A stretch of 64,000 nucleotides of DNA. Origin: Atkinsonella hypoxylon. Taxonomy: Eukaryota > Ascomycota > Sordariomycetes > Hypocreales > Clavicipitaceae. Shown piece by piece: positions 1 through 12,033 of this stretch. Numbering within the stretch: position 1 is the first letter of the stretch; each line of letters begins with the position of its first letter. The notes beneath the pieces were generated by a model. It searched no databases. It was not told the origin of the DNA and saw nothing but the letters and a program-made list of their open reading frames with translations. Position numbers and translations under genes: made by a program. The stretch spans positions 164,062 through 228,061 of the forward strand of contig JFHB01000034.1 of NCBI GenBank assembly GCA_000729835.1, in the 5' to 3' direction.

Positions 1-1427
1 TGCCAAATATTAATTAGCCTGGCATCTTGCGAGCCAGGATGGCGTGGGGTCGATTGATATTGTCCGGAAGGCGTATTTAACGTATGCTGTGTAGTGAACG
101 GAGTTTCATTTTGATCCTTGCTTATATGTAGATCATATTCCGTTCCGAAGTACTCCGTATGAAAGCATCATATCGTACCAAGTCGGCATCATTCCCCCAT
201 TGGCTTGAGTCTTGCCGAAGCTAACGCCATTGTGTTCACGCCAAGTCAGGTTTCAGTGCCCCGCGATAATCACGGATTTTGTGCTGCACCTAGGCCATAA
301 AGCCAGTGATACTGGAGGGAGACAGGCCGGGCGCACGACCAGATTACTCGGCAGTCTCTGCCGTCGAACAAGATGTAGCTGCATGGCCTTGGCAACACAC
401 AGCCCAGTGTCTTGGAGGACCAACGGCTCGGTGATGGACTTCCAGAAAGAGACTTGGAGCAGCAAATATGGCAGTCGTGGAGAGAAGCTGTCGGGCCCAT
501 CAGGACTGCAAGGGCTTGTCATGGACAAAGTAGGCATGGATGCCGAGGCCTGAGGTTTGTGAACAATACCGAGGTCGTACCTGTCAAATATATGCGAGCG
601 GTCCTCTTGGACACTTTAAATACGGTTTGGCGATGCTGCCACACCTGTTTCGACGTCGAAAATAACCTCGGATGACAGGTGCAAAAGCTTATGAATGTCC
701 TGGATGGATAAGATTTAGCTGAAAGCTAGATTCAGGTGACAATGATCAGCCAGAATCGGGGTTGGCACGCGATTAGATTGGTGAACAAGCAAGAACCCAG
801 ATACGTACCTGCCTGAGTTCTAGTTGTTATCTACCAGACCTAGAAGGCAGGTACCTTAGATTCCTCCTGGTAGGCAGAGAGTGCCAGTCTTGGCGGTACG
901 TGGCGGCACATGGCGGTACCTGGACCGAGAGCCCCACAGGAAGCCTCGGGTGAGCCACTCGGGACAGCTGGCCAGGACGAGGGTTTGGAGGGGTTGGCGG
1001 CTGGAGGAGGCGCTGCAGGCCGCCAACCCCAGAGCTTGGACGAGCGGAAGTTCTCAAAAGCTCAAGAGCCCCCAGCCACCCACCACCCATCACCCACCAC
1101 CCATCACCCACCACCCACCACCAGCCACTAGTCCCAGTCCCCAGTCTCAGTCCCGTCCGAGGAGCTTGGCTGGGAGGCCGTGGCCGGCACAAGAATCCAA
1201 TCTCTTGCTCCATCTTCTTCATACTTCTCCTCTGGCCCTCCCCCTCTTGTTGTCATCACCACGCCTGTTCGTAAGGTTCATAGCCCTATTGGCTGGACCA
1301 TTCTGCTTGACCTGGTCATTCTCGTCTGTCGCTGCCTTGTCCAGCTGTAGCTCTAGCTACCACTTTCGTCCCTAGCTTGCTCAAACTCCCAACCCAGCCT
1401 CGTGTCATCTCCGTCACCGCTCCCATC
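1..1427. other. Intergenic / promoter region, no gene seen
   Basis: No convincing coding region was found; the short open frames overlap one another on both strands and have no recognisable domain. A CACCC-rich simple repeat lies at about 1074-1124. From about 1200 to the start codon at 1428 the plus strand is rich in C and T, as is common in 5' leaders of highly expressed fungal genes. The motif TACTCCGTA, which recurs in this window, is at 151-159. Confidence 0.5.
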
Positions 1428-3729
1428 ATGACGGACTGGACCACGGGCATCATGCCCTTAAGCCCGGTGCATAAGCCGCCGTATACCATTGAAGCTCCGG
1501 GCTACGAAAAGGTTCCAGGAGAGACAATTCCTCGTCGCCACCCTCGTGCCAAGAACGGCCTCCTTACCCGCCCAGCCGACGACGTCAACAACATCCTAGA
1601 TATCGTGAAGCGCAGCGCTCGTGTCTACCCAAACCATCAGGCTCTGGCTTCGCGCAAGCTCATCAAGCTTCACAAGGAAACCAAAAAGGTCAGGAAGACA
1701 ATCGATGGCCAAGTTCAAGAGGTCGACAAGGAATGGCAGTTCTTTGAGCTCTCCGGCTACTCTTATATCACCTACAAGGAGTATGAGACCCTCATCCTTC
1801 AACTGGGTTCTGGTCTTCGCAAGCTGGGACTCACGTCAGAGAACAAACTTCACCTGTTCGCCACTACTAGGTAAGCCCATAATCACCGCCCCAGAATTCA
1901 TTCTCTACAAGCACATCCCCTCGCTAACAGTTCGCACAAATCAGTTTGCCATGGATCTCCATGTCACACGGCTGCGCTTCCCAGTCTATTGCCATCGTTA
2001 CCGCTTATGATACCCTCGGCGAAAGTGGCGTTGAACACTCCCTTGTTCAGAGCGATGCAACTGCCATGTTTGTGGACCCCCACTTGCTCAAGACGGCTGT
2101 CAACCCGATTAAGAAGTCTGGTGTCAAGACTGTAATTATCAATGAGGACTGCATCTTTGGTACCGGCGGCGAGGTCGAGGAATTCAAGAAGAATAACCCT
2201 GACCTCAAAGTCCTCACCTATCATGAGCTGCGCAAGCTTGGCGAGGAAAACATGGTGGATGCTGTTCCTCCTAAGCCTCAAGATTTGTACTGCATCATGT
2301 ATACATCTGGCTCGACCGGTCTGCCCAAAGGCGCTTGCCTTACTCACGAGGCTGTTGTCTCTGCTGGTATGTTGCTCATCCCGGAGAGAATGTCTCTTTG
2401 TTTTGCGAATTTGTGGCTTTGTCTGACATGAAAGTTTTAGTTACTGGCCTTCTTACCTGCGTCGATGAATGCGTCAGTGACAAGGAATTTGTCCTAGCCT
2501 ACCTGCCTCTCGCTCACATTTTCGAAATGGTTCTCGAAAACTTGGTATTGTTTATTGGTGGAACTCTGGGCTATGGTAATCCTCGTACTTTGTCCGACGT
2601 TTCCGTCAAGAATTGCGCTGGTGACATGCGTGAGTTTCGACCAACCGCCCTGGTCGGTGTCCCGCAAGTTTGGGAGACAGTCAAGAAGGGAGTCATGGCT
2701 AAGCTCGACACATCCAGCCCCCTACTGAAGCATCTCTTCTGGGGCGCCTATAACTTCAAGTCGTTCATGTCGCGAAATAAGCTTCCGCTTGCCAGCGTCT
2801 TCGACGGTATTGTCTTCTCCAAGGTACGCGAGCTGACCGGTGGCCGTCTTCGATTTACCATGAACGGCGCTAGCGGCATTGCAGATAGTACCAAGCAGTT
2901 CCTGTCTCTGGTCCTTGCTCCCATGTTGGTAGGCTATGGTCTTACCGAGACCTGTGCCAATGGCGCTCTAGGCTGCCCGCTCGAGTTTTCTCCTAACGCT
3001 ATTGGTCCTATTCCCGCTGCCATCGACCTCAAACTCGTTTCTTGCCCTGAGCTAGGTTACAACACCGACAACGTGAAAGTCCCTCAGGGAGAAATCTGGA
3101 TGAAGGGTCTCCCTATTCTTAAGGAATACTACAACAACCCCGAAGAGACTGCCAAGGCCATCACTCCCGACGGTTGGTTCAAGACGGGTGATATAGGAGA
3201 GTTCGATGCCAACGGCCACTTGAGAGTCATTGATCGTGTCAAGAACCTGGTAAAGATGCAGGGTGGTGAATACATTGCCCTTGAGAAGGTCGAGTCCGTC
3301 TACCGAGGGGCCCAGATGGTGAGCAACGTCATGATTCATGCCGATCCCGAGCACTCGCGACCCATTGCTGTCATTATGCCCAATGAAAAGGTGCTTGTGG
3401 CGAAGGCCGAGGAACTAGGTGTTGCTGAGCATAGTATGCATACCGACTCCAAGGTTCGCAGTGCTGTTCTGAAGGATCTGCAACTTGCTGCCAAACGTGC
3501 TGGCCTGAGTCCCATCGAGATCATTACAGGGGTCGTTATTACTGAAGAGGAGTGGAACCCCCCTAGTGTAAGTTTCGTTCCGGACAGGTGATGGTCTGAT
3601 GCAGTCAACAAACCCGAAAGCTAACCCATCTTGCAGGGCCTTGTTACCGCTACCCAAAAGCTGAACCGAAGAGAGATCCGCAACCGTTACAAGACGGAGA
3701 TTGACGAGTGCTTGAAGAGCAGCTCTTGA
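1428..3729 (+). CDS. Long-chain acyl-CoA synthetase (Faa1/Faa4 type)
   Basis: Activates long-chain fatty acids to acyl-CoA through an acyl-adenylate, for lipid synthesis, import and beta-oxidation. I read four exons: 1428-1870, 1945-2366, 2441-3567 and 3637-3729, with GT-AG introns and matching phases, giving 694 residues, the normal size for the family. The AMP-binding signature YTSGSTGLPKG is at about residues 267-277, and the acyl-adenylate family motif GWFKTGD lies in exon 3, followed by the conserved DRVKNLVKMQGGEYIALEKVE fatty-acyl-CoA-synthetase region. The start at 1428 was chosen because it follows a pyrimidine-rich leader (context CATC-ATG) and begins the conserved fungal N-terminus; the open frame extends upstream without an ATG. 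The joined protein is continuous and nothing is missing. The assignment to Faa1 rather than Faa4 cannot be made from sequence alone. Confidence 0.93.
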
Positions 3730-4460
3730 AGCGTTACCTACCGAGAAATATTTATTTTATGAGCGAGAACGGCCTTACCCGGAAGCGATGTGTGATCAGG
3801 CCGACTTCCTAGGGAACCATGTAATAATGCTGTGATGCGCGTAATGAAACGTCCCATCAAAGTCCAGTGGATCTGTGTCTTTTAATACCACGATATGATG
3901 CCCGCTTTTGCCCTGCCATTTACGTGTAATGTATCTAGCTTGAGGCGGTCGGGTCGATGGAGCACTTCGAACTCGATAGGAATTTTGGAAGTCATGAACT
4001 CATGATTGCTATTTGCCTAGGTAGATGGGTATGAAATGGTTCCTTGACTTTGTATGTACATGCGGACGTCGAGTACCTACTTGATTGTAGGTGCTCATTG
4101 CCATGACAGAATCCACCGATCAATAGCAATCATTCCGCAGGGAATTAGCAGGATATCAAAAGAATCATTTTATAGGATTTACGCGCAGAAACGCCACATC
4201 GCTATATGCTCGTCATGAACTACTTCTATTTCCCAAATTGCAAAAGGGCGCTTAAACATGGAAATACCTGCTACGCGTCAACATCCCATGCAAGGAGCTA
4301 AAAAAAAAAAGACCCCAGTGAAAATTTCATTCTTTTCCTTTTTTTTGAAGATGATAGTGCCAGGTCCGTCAACTATTTGTCATGACAGCTGTATGGCGGG
4401 GAGAATGCAGTCGTGCATCGGAGACAAAAAGGTTCGGGAAAAAAAAACCTCGGCCCTGCT
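3730..4460. other. Convergent 3' intergenic region
   Basis: This stretch separates two genes that converge on it: the acyl-CoA synthetase (+) and the deubiquitinase (-). It holds short A and T runs near 4300-4350 and 4440-4447 that would fit 3' untranslated regions. No gene or RNA is seen. Confidence 0.5.
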
Positions 4461-7400
4461 TTACGCACTCTTTCTTCGGAAAAAGACCAGGTACGGGACC
4501 TTATCCTCGCCTGATCTGAATACTTCGTTTTGCACGTCGTCGCTCTTCCGACTACCTATGCGGACTCGCTTGACGACGCTGTCATTGCAGAGCAGCCATG
4601 CGTCTTGGCCGTGGGTGGTCGAGTCACGGACGTAGGCGTAGTAGTGGCCTGTGTTGATGGAGCGCCCTGCGTGGATGATGACGGCGTAGCATTCGTATTT
4701 GAATGGGCCGGAGAAGGCTTTGTCCGCTGTGGATGATGATTGTTGCAAAGAGAATGCCGGGTCGATGAAGTAAGGGGAGAAGTCAAAGTCGTTAAAGTCC
4801 CAGGTCACAGCTGCGTTGTTCTTGGTGAACCCGCTGCACTGGTAGTGGAACCGACGGAAACTGAGGCACAGGAGCTCCGGCATGCGGGCGAGCGACATCT
4901 TCTGTATCGCCCGGCCCTTGCTTCGGCAATGGTCGCATTCGAAATCGGCGAGCTCGTTGTCGGCCATGGTTCGTCGAAGAGCTTCCGCCAGCGTCATGTC
5001 GTCTTGACCCTGTACAGCGACGGACAACCATTCGAAAGGAGAGAAGGTGTAGGTTAGGTTGTCGCACTGCTTGCATTGGACCGTCGATACTTCGAGTCCT
5101 CGCCAATACCTGTCCACAATCGAATCGTTCAGCTTGCAGTGATTTCGCCAATACTCCATCGCCGCTTCAGTGGGCGATTGTCCTTTGGTATCTGGCTTGT
5201 CGGGCATTCCTCTCAAGTTGCGAAGAAGGTTGGTCTCTTCATGTAGTTGATCCATGATGAACGACATGAATTCTTGAGCATCTTGTTGGTCTGGACCACC
5301 AAACTGAGTCTGTGGATCACCGGTCTTGCACAGGTGTCGCGAGTACTCCTGTTTGCACAAGAATGAGCTTTGTCTCGCCACATATTGGGTTGGCTCATAT
5401 TGACCCATAAGGACTTGTTACTTACCATGAGCATTTGAGCTTTCATAGTCTCGAACTTGCCAGAACTCATCCAGTGGAATAGATTAGATATCATCTGTAT
5501 CATGAGCTGTGGCTGATCCCTCTTCTCATTTCCCTTCCTCGGTACAACATTCTTGTATCTCTTCTCCCAAGTCCGATCCGCCAACTCCCGCCCGAATCCT
5601 GGAGATGCAAGAAGCGACTGTAGAGTGCTGTTGGCGTAACACCAGTTGCGCGGGTTGTTGAGTCCGGTGTAGTATAATTGTTCTGGAACTTTTTTGGGCT
5701 GACCAGTTAAGTCATCCTCGGCATGGTCGCTCTGAGACAGACCAATATGACTAGGTCGCTGGACTGCTGCTTGGGGTCGAGCAGGTGGAGGCGGCAACTG
5801 CGTCGGCGCGCTGAATCTATTTGACAGGTCGTGTCTGTATCGCTGTTCGGTCGACATTATCGATGCCATGGACTGCCGTTCAGTCAACATGGGCGGAAAT
5901 CTCAGAAACTCGTCTTCGGTTCGTGGAAATGTAGGACGAGTAGCATCCTTGTCCAGGGTGGTTTGCCATGCCTTTATATCCTCTTCAGACTGTAGTGGCG
6001 TTACGATGTACTTCGATCCTTTTCTCCTGATAAGACCATGACGAGCCTTGGTTTCCCTGGCTTTCGACTGTGCAGACGGGGTCGACTGTAGCGAATGAGT
6101 GCCCATCAAGTCTACCCAGCCATCTAAGCCACCTTTCAGGAGCTTGGGAGGGTTCTTCAACTCTCGTCCATAGTTCAGAAGTACTAGAGCTCGATGCAGT
6201 GAAATGACGACTTCTTCATCCGAGTTCTTATGCGTGTGAGGTATACATTCCGAGTTTTGGTCGTAGAAGACTACCAAGTCATACGAATCTCGTTTCTCAA
6301 ACACGGCATGCTCGTTATTGGGAGACAACACTAGGCTGTCCGAAATATCGGAAGCTGAAATATTATCCCTCATCAATATGCTTGGCTCGATACAGATGAT
6401 TGAGGAAGCCATAACATGACCTTCGTCGAAGTCCGCTCGAGAACGAATATCAATCAAAAGAATAGATGCCTTTGTTTTCTTGATTGTATATAGTTGTTCA
6501 GGTGTGATGGTGTCATCCTCGGGTATCTCAAAAGATTTCTCTGTCACACTTGATGTGGCAGAGATACTGGGCGGAACTGGTGGGAAAAACTCGTTACTTT
6601 GTTGCGGCTGGTTCAAACTTGCTGTACTAGCAGCTGTACTAGCAAGTGAAGTGGACGAACCAGCCCGACTAAATAAGCCTCTAGGTGTGCTCGTTGGTAG
6701 ACGTGCCGCTTCTCCGGTCAAACTCCCCCGGGCGGGGCTGTAAATGGCATCAGGCAATTTCGGCAATGCAGCGGGGCTGTCGGTATTGATGTTTATCTTT
6801 TGAGGAGACTGTGGCATTTCTCTTGGCCCGGCCGGTTTCTGAGGAACAATGGAATATGTTTTTATTCGGGGATCTTGTCCAGGAGAAGCTTGAGGTCCCC
6901 TCAGATTAGCAAATCTCGCAGCCAGGTCCATTGTGATGTTACTAGTCGAGTTGGCGCGACAATGGCCGGGCGAAATGGCATTGCCGTGAAGAGATTGAGG
7001 CTTGGGATGCACCATTGGCTTTGACTTGGCAGGAGACCCATTCGCAACATGCGGTTTCTGTCCATCGGGGACAGATTGCTGGCGCATCCTCATACCAATA
7101 TCGCGAGAACTTGGTGCTGAGCCAGCGGGCAACCCGTTTGTGGATGGTGAGGCTGTCGAACGGCTAATGCTGGGTTGTACGCCACTTATTCTGTTGTCAG
7201 CGATGATTTCTCGTTTTATCTTGTCATAATTTTCGCTCTGTTGATCGATCCTCTTCAAGAGCGAGCTATGAAGGCGAGCGATTTCACCGCCATGCGAGGA
7301 CCGAAGAGCTGGGTAGTCTTGATGCGACGAGATAGTCTGTACGGCAATAACATAGGCCCTGATGTAATCTTTCAAGGCCAGCGCTGGACGATTGAAGTCC

Positions 7401-7597
7401 CTGCTCATCTCGGACTGACGCAGAGCGCTTTCTGCTTGATCTAGCAGCCGCCTGATAGATTGGTTCGGGTCGATGTCTTTCGGAATAGCGACGACGTCAT
7501 CAATGTGAGGAAAAGGCGCTGCGCCAGGCCTCATAGTACCTCCATTCCTGTTGTCGCTCGCCCCCGAAGGCAGACTGTATCTGGCGTTTGTGGCCAT
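4461..7597 (-). CDS. Doa4/Ubp4-type ubiquitin C-terminal hydrolase (rhodanese + USP domains)
   Basis: Removes ubiquitin from endosomal cargo before multivesicular-body sorting (known role of the Doa4/Ubp5/USP8 family). Two exons, complement of 5426-7597 and 4461-5348, with a 77-base GT-AG intron in phase 0; 1019 residues from the ATG at 7597. An upstream in-frame ATG at 7690 would add 31 residues. Order of parts: an N-terminal helical MIT-like segment, a low-complexity Ser/Pro linker, a rhodanese-like domain beginning around the TPEQLY motif, a basic/proline linker, then the USP catalytic domain. Cys box reads NPRNWCYANS (catalytic Cys about 653), followed by GGPDQQDAQEF, two CxxC pairs (CKQC, CDHC) and the His box NTGHYYAY (His about 959). 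The Cys box differs from the usual GNTCY consensus. It is divergent from VPS27, a partner in the same pathway. Confidence 0.9.
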
Positions 7598-8644
7598 TAA
7601 AATGCTTCCCAGTGCAGGTGACTGAAATTCACGAAGCGCAGTCCCGGGTCGGCAGGTGACCTCATCAATGTGGTACCACTCCAGAGCCAAAGCTCATCCC
7701 CGGGTTGTCTTCTGGAAGATGATGCGGTATCTGTCTTGTATGGTACGTTGCGCGCCAAGAAGGAGCGAATGACTCGAGCTAATAGGGGTTATGGCAGCAT
7801 CGGGTATTTCGTATGTCGTCGACCTTTCTCCATGTGTTCGGCAGGTTTGATCATTGGTGGACGGCGAACCTCAACATGGTTGTGGCACAGCAGGTGTCCT
7901 GCTGGCGGAACTGGGAGACTTGGCGGGATAGAAGATGTAGGGTCTGTAGGTCGAAGGTCTCTGCGGCGACAGAAGCAACTCGTCTAGGTTCAGAACTACT
8001 GATAAGGCGTGAAACTGGGGCGCGAGTTGTCGACTGTGTATGAGGCTGGCGATGAAGCGCTGAGTAGGTAAGTCAGCGGTGCGAGAAGGTCGGCTGGAGA
8101 AATGTTGCACCAGACCACAACACAAGTCTCTGAACCTAAGGCAAGGCACCTAAGGTCCAGTGGGTCCAGAGTCTGGTTCACCATTTGGTCCGTGGATATA
8201 TTAAGTAGGTACCTACCCAAGGTACCCCGGGTTAGTTAACAGTACTCCGTAAGTTCCTGCCTGACCTTGAAGCTGGTCCCACCCTGGCTGGGTCATTCTG
8301 TATGTAGGTCGGCTCCCTCTCCACATCACTGACGCAACCAAGCAACGTCAAACCTCTGCTACACTGTATGTAACCCAAGCTGACTGGAGGCAGCCAGTAC
8401 CTGATTCACCTCAAGCCATCTATCATTTGTTCGTTCGTTATCCCTTAGCAAGGCTGCTATTTGCCCGCCCAGCGTGCATCGATTTTGCGGAATCACATTA
8501 TCTCGCATCGTCGGCGCTGCCCGTGGCCACCTTCGACTTCTTTTTCGAGCGCTCCCGGCACTGCGTCGCCGCTTCGCTCGACCTGCCCTTCGCCATCACC
8601 CCCCTCCCCGCTCGCCCAAATTAGCCGAACAATACATCATCAAG
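7598..8644. promoter_or_regulatory. Divergent promoter region between deubiquitinase and VPS27
   Basis: About 1 kb between two genes read in opposite directions, both acting in endosomal ubiquitin sorting. If the deubiquitinase starts at 7690, the first 93 bases are coding. The motif TACTCCGTA is at 8243-8251. Pyrimidine-rich DNA precedes the VPS27 start. No other gene seen. Shared regulation is an inference from geometry only. Confidence 0.4.
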
Positions 8645-11154
8645 ATGATGAGCTGGTGGTCATCCTCGGCCAACACGGCTCTCGATGAACAAATAGAGAA
8701 GGCAACAAGTAGCAGCTTGTACGGTTATTCCTCCACTGTATGCTGCATAGCGACCGCTAATCTCGTCGTCATCGCAGGGAGGATATTGCCTTGAACCTCG
8801 AGATCTCCGACATCATCCGGTCCAAAACAGTTGCACCTAAGGAAGCTATGCGATCATTGAAGAAGAGAATCGGCAACAAGAATCCAAACACGCAATTAAG
8901 CGCCCTGAATGTAGGATTACTCCCTTTCATCCTTGTTAAACGAGACTCATGATAGCTGACGTATGGATGCTCCTGACAGCTTACCGATACCTGCGTAAAA
9001 AATGGTGGATCACATTTTCTTGCAGAGATCGCATCGCGCGAGTTTATGGACAACCTCGTCTCGCTCTTGCAGGCTGTGGGAACCGTTGCCGTAAACTCAG
9101 ACGTCAAGTCCAAGATGCTAGAGTTGATACAATCATGGGCCGCCGCGACCAACGGTAGACATGACCTCTCATATATTGGCGAAGTTTACAGTAACCTCCA
9201 ACGTGAAGGGTACCAGTTTCCGCCGCAGGTGACGGTGGCAAGCAGTATGATCGACAGCAGTGCGGTAAGCTGGATATCGGAACGTGGGCTTAAGCGATGA
9301 TTACAGACATCAGTAATGGCTAACCAGTTGATGTGATACAGCCACCAGAATGGGCCGACTCCGATGTCTGCATGCGCTGCCGGACGGCGTTCACATTTAC
9401 TAATCGAAAGCACCACTGTCGCAACTGTGGCAACTGCTTCGACCAGCAGTGTTCTAGCAAAACTATTCCATTGCCCCACCTGGGTATTCAGGCCCCTGTT
9501 CGGGTAGACGACGGATGCTATGCTAAGCTGACAGGCAAGGGTTACAAAGAACTAGGTCCTCCAGGTAGATCGCCGACATACCCACACAAGACACGAAGCG
9601 CATCTGCCATGCGACCACGAAATGCTCGGGTGGATGACGGCTTCGACGAGGACTTGAAAAAGGCACTAGCCATGAGCTTGGAAGAAATCAAGAACAACTC
9701 GAGAGGCTACAGCGAACCCGCGAGAAACATTGCAAAAATACAGAAAAGCTCATCGAAGCAGGAGGAAGAAGCAGAAGCAGAAGAAGAAGAAGAAGAGGAA
9801 GAAGAAGAAGATACGGACTTGAAGGCTGCCATTGCAGCTTCAATAGCTGACATGGAAGAGCAGAAGAAGAGACACGCTGCTGCATTGAAGGAGCAGACAT
9901 TAAATCCATCTGGCGGTCAAGCACCGGCTCCATTTATGCTACCCAAAAACGATTACGAGCTGACACCCGTTGAGGCTGAAAATATCAACCTTTTTGCTAC
10001 CTTGGTCGATCGACTGCAGACCCAACCACCAGGCACCATTCTGCGGGAGCCACAGATTCAGGAATTGTACGACAGCATCGGCACTTTGCGGCCAAAACTG
10101 GCTCGCACATACGGTGAAACTATGAGCAAACATGGTGGGTTGTGTTATGTCTTTTGAGAATCTTTTGGCACCGCTAACACCCAAGACATAAGACACGTTA
10201 CTAGACCTTCACGCAAAATTATCCACAGTGGTACGGTACTATGATCGCATGCTGGAGGAGAGACTATCGAAAGCGTACAGCCAGCAGAATTTAGTCGGAT
10301 ACAACCTTCCTTCGAACCGTCAACCATCTGGACCTTATCCGTCGATGCTCTCACAGTCTACGGCCAGTCCTGGAGTCACTGAGAGCTTCTACACGGGGCC
10401 GACAGCTACTCCTCACTTTCAGCCCCCTTCCGCTCATCCATACCAGCAACCACCGTTACAAGCAACTCCACAGCCTCAGTTCGCTTCTCACAGCCAACCT
10501 CCTGAACCACATACAGGCCATTACGCACTGCCACATAGATCGGATAGTTGGCAGACAAGAGCTCCGTCTGGCCCGTCTGCTCCTGTAGACCCATACCAGC
10601 AGCAGCAACTGGCCTCTCGAGAACCACTACAGAGGATGCAGACGCCTCAGCAACCAGCAGTCTCACCGTCGACAGAGCGCCGGGCATCGTATTACTTCAA
10701 CTCACAACAGCAACCAATGTCAGTTCAGTCACCTCATGGACCGTCAGCACCAGCTTTTACCGCTGATGTTTCAGCCTCGCCGTATCCCAATTTGCAGCAA
10801 CCACTGCAATATCACCAACCTGCGATACCAAACCAGGGTACGCCTGTGCAAACCCATGCTCAACCTACCCAATCTGCACGCAGGGACTCTCAGAATCAAA
10901 TACAGCAGCCACACTCCGTTGCAACTTCTCAACAGCAGCCAGCGATGACGCATCAACAACAAGCAGCACTACAACAGCCCTACTGGCAGCAACAGCCAGC
11001 ACACGCATTTTCGCAGCAGCAGCAGCAGCAGCAGCCACCTGCAGCTTCTCAGTCATGGGCATACACGCGCTACACACAAGATTCATTTCCGTCCGTCCCT
11101 CAACATGATCCAATGAGGAAACCAGTACAAGAGGAGGCCCTTATCGAGTTGTGA
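8645..11154 (+). CDS. VPS27: ESCRT-0 subunit Vps27/Hrs (VHS-FYVE-UIM)
   Basis: Binds PI3P and ubiquitinated cargo on endosomes and recruits ESCRT-I. Five exons: 8645-8718, 8778-8910, 8980-9264, 9342-10134, 10193-11154; phases agree and give 748 residues. The VHS domain fills about residues 8-150. The FYVE zinc finger starts at residue 174 (CMRC) and carries the PI3P signature RKHHCRNCG. Two ubiquitin-interacting motifs are at about 266-282 (ALAMSLEE) and 322-337 (AAIAASIADM), separated by a Glu-rich run from GAA repeats. A GAT-like helical segment follows around ELTPVEAENINLF. The tail is Gln/Pro-rich with a CAG repeat near 11016 and has two exact PSAP motifs (residues 556-559 and 612-615), the type that binds the Vps23/Tsg101 UEV domain, and ends in a clathrin-box-like LIEL. 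Everything expected of the family is present. Confidence 0.95.
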
Positions 11155-11915
11155 GAAAAATCAAAGAGGTTTGACCTATAAAGATTGTCGGAGACGAGTC
11201 TTTATTGCGCTACAAAAGTGCAACGGTCAAGAATGTGGAATTTCTCTGGAACTGTTGTCCTTATTTGTGTCTACAGAGGACAGATATGGGTCATGGAAGA
11301 GACGGATTGAAAGTCAGAGACCGTGTTAATCGTGAGTGTGGCTATTGAAAGACATGTAACATCACTTGATAATACCAAATTGAAGGATGTCGATTCCTAC
11401 TCAGGTGTTTGTGAAGGCACTTCGTAACACTATTTTCCCATCACGTATGAGTCGAAATAGAGAAAAATTTGTCTGGTTTTAGTGTGGCAGTCAAGGAGCG
11501 ATAAATTATCAGATATCCAATGCAAGATGTGCAGAAGATCAGCCATGGCGAAAGACAACACATTCCACGTCTGCTCGAATGCACGAATAAATGCGGGTGT
11601 GAATTAAATGTACGTGTGTTGGGTTGCTGTAGCTCAAGGCTATAAAGCATAGCGGATAAGGAATTATATGCAACTAATAATGCCCTTAATTAACGCAAGA
11701 AGTGTGTTCTAACTACCTGCCTAGGCTAGGTAGGTAGGTAGGTAGGTAGGTAGGTAGAGTTGCGAGACGTGCGATGTAGCTCTCTGTAACTTAGACGATT
11801 ACTAGCACTTTTACTATAGTAGCCTTACAGGCAGGCAGCAAAGAGATAAAAGTTGTACCAATTTTGCTTTATGTTTATAAGCTTGTATAAAAACATTCCA
11901 GATAGAGCATGTAAA
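11155..11915. other. Intergenic region with GTAG microsatellite
   Basis: 3' flank of VPS27 and 5' flank of the tRNA gene. A perfect (GTAG)n microsatellite lies at about 11727-11757, preceded by a CTAGGCTAGG segment. No gene found. Confidence 0.5.
11727..11757. repeat. (GTAG)n microsatellite
   Basis: About eight perfect tandem copies of a four-base unit, in an AT-rich intergenic stretch upstream of the tRNA-Leu gene. Seen directly. Confidence 0.9.
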
Positions 11916-12033
11916 GGCAGAATGGCCGAGTGGTCTATGGCGACGGTCTCAAGCGCATGAATATGTACTTTCGCCTCCGAAAAGGAGCGTTCCGTTCACG
12001 AAAGTGGCCGGGGTTCGAATCCCCGTTCTGTCA
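11916..12033 (+). tRNA. tRNA-Leu(CAA) with intron
   Basis: Type II tRNA with a long variable arm. The acceptor 5' half GGCAGAA (11916-11922) pairs with TTCTGTC (12026-12032), followed by discriminator A at 12033. The D arm contains GCCGAGTGGTCTATGGC. The anticodon loop has CAA at 11950-11952. A 36-base intron (about 11954-11989) sits one base after the anticodon, the canonical position. The variable arm CAC-GAAA-GTG and the T arm CGGGG-TTCGAAT-CCCCG are intact. A T run at about 12043-12048 can act as pol III terminator. Mature length about 82. The intron 3' boundary is inferred from pairing and one anticodon-stem pair is a T-T mismatch in my fold, so the boundary may shift slightly. Confidence 0.9.
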
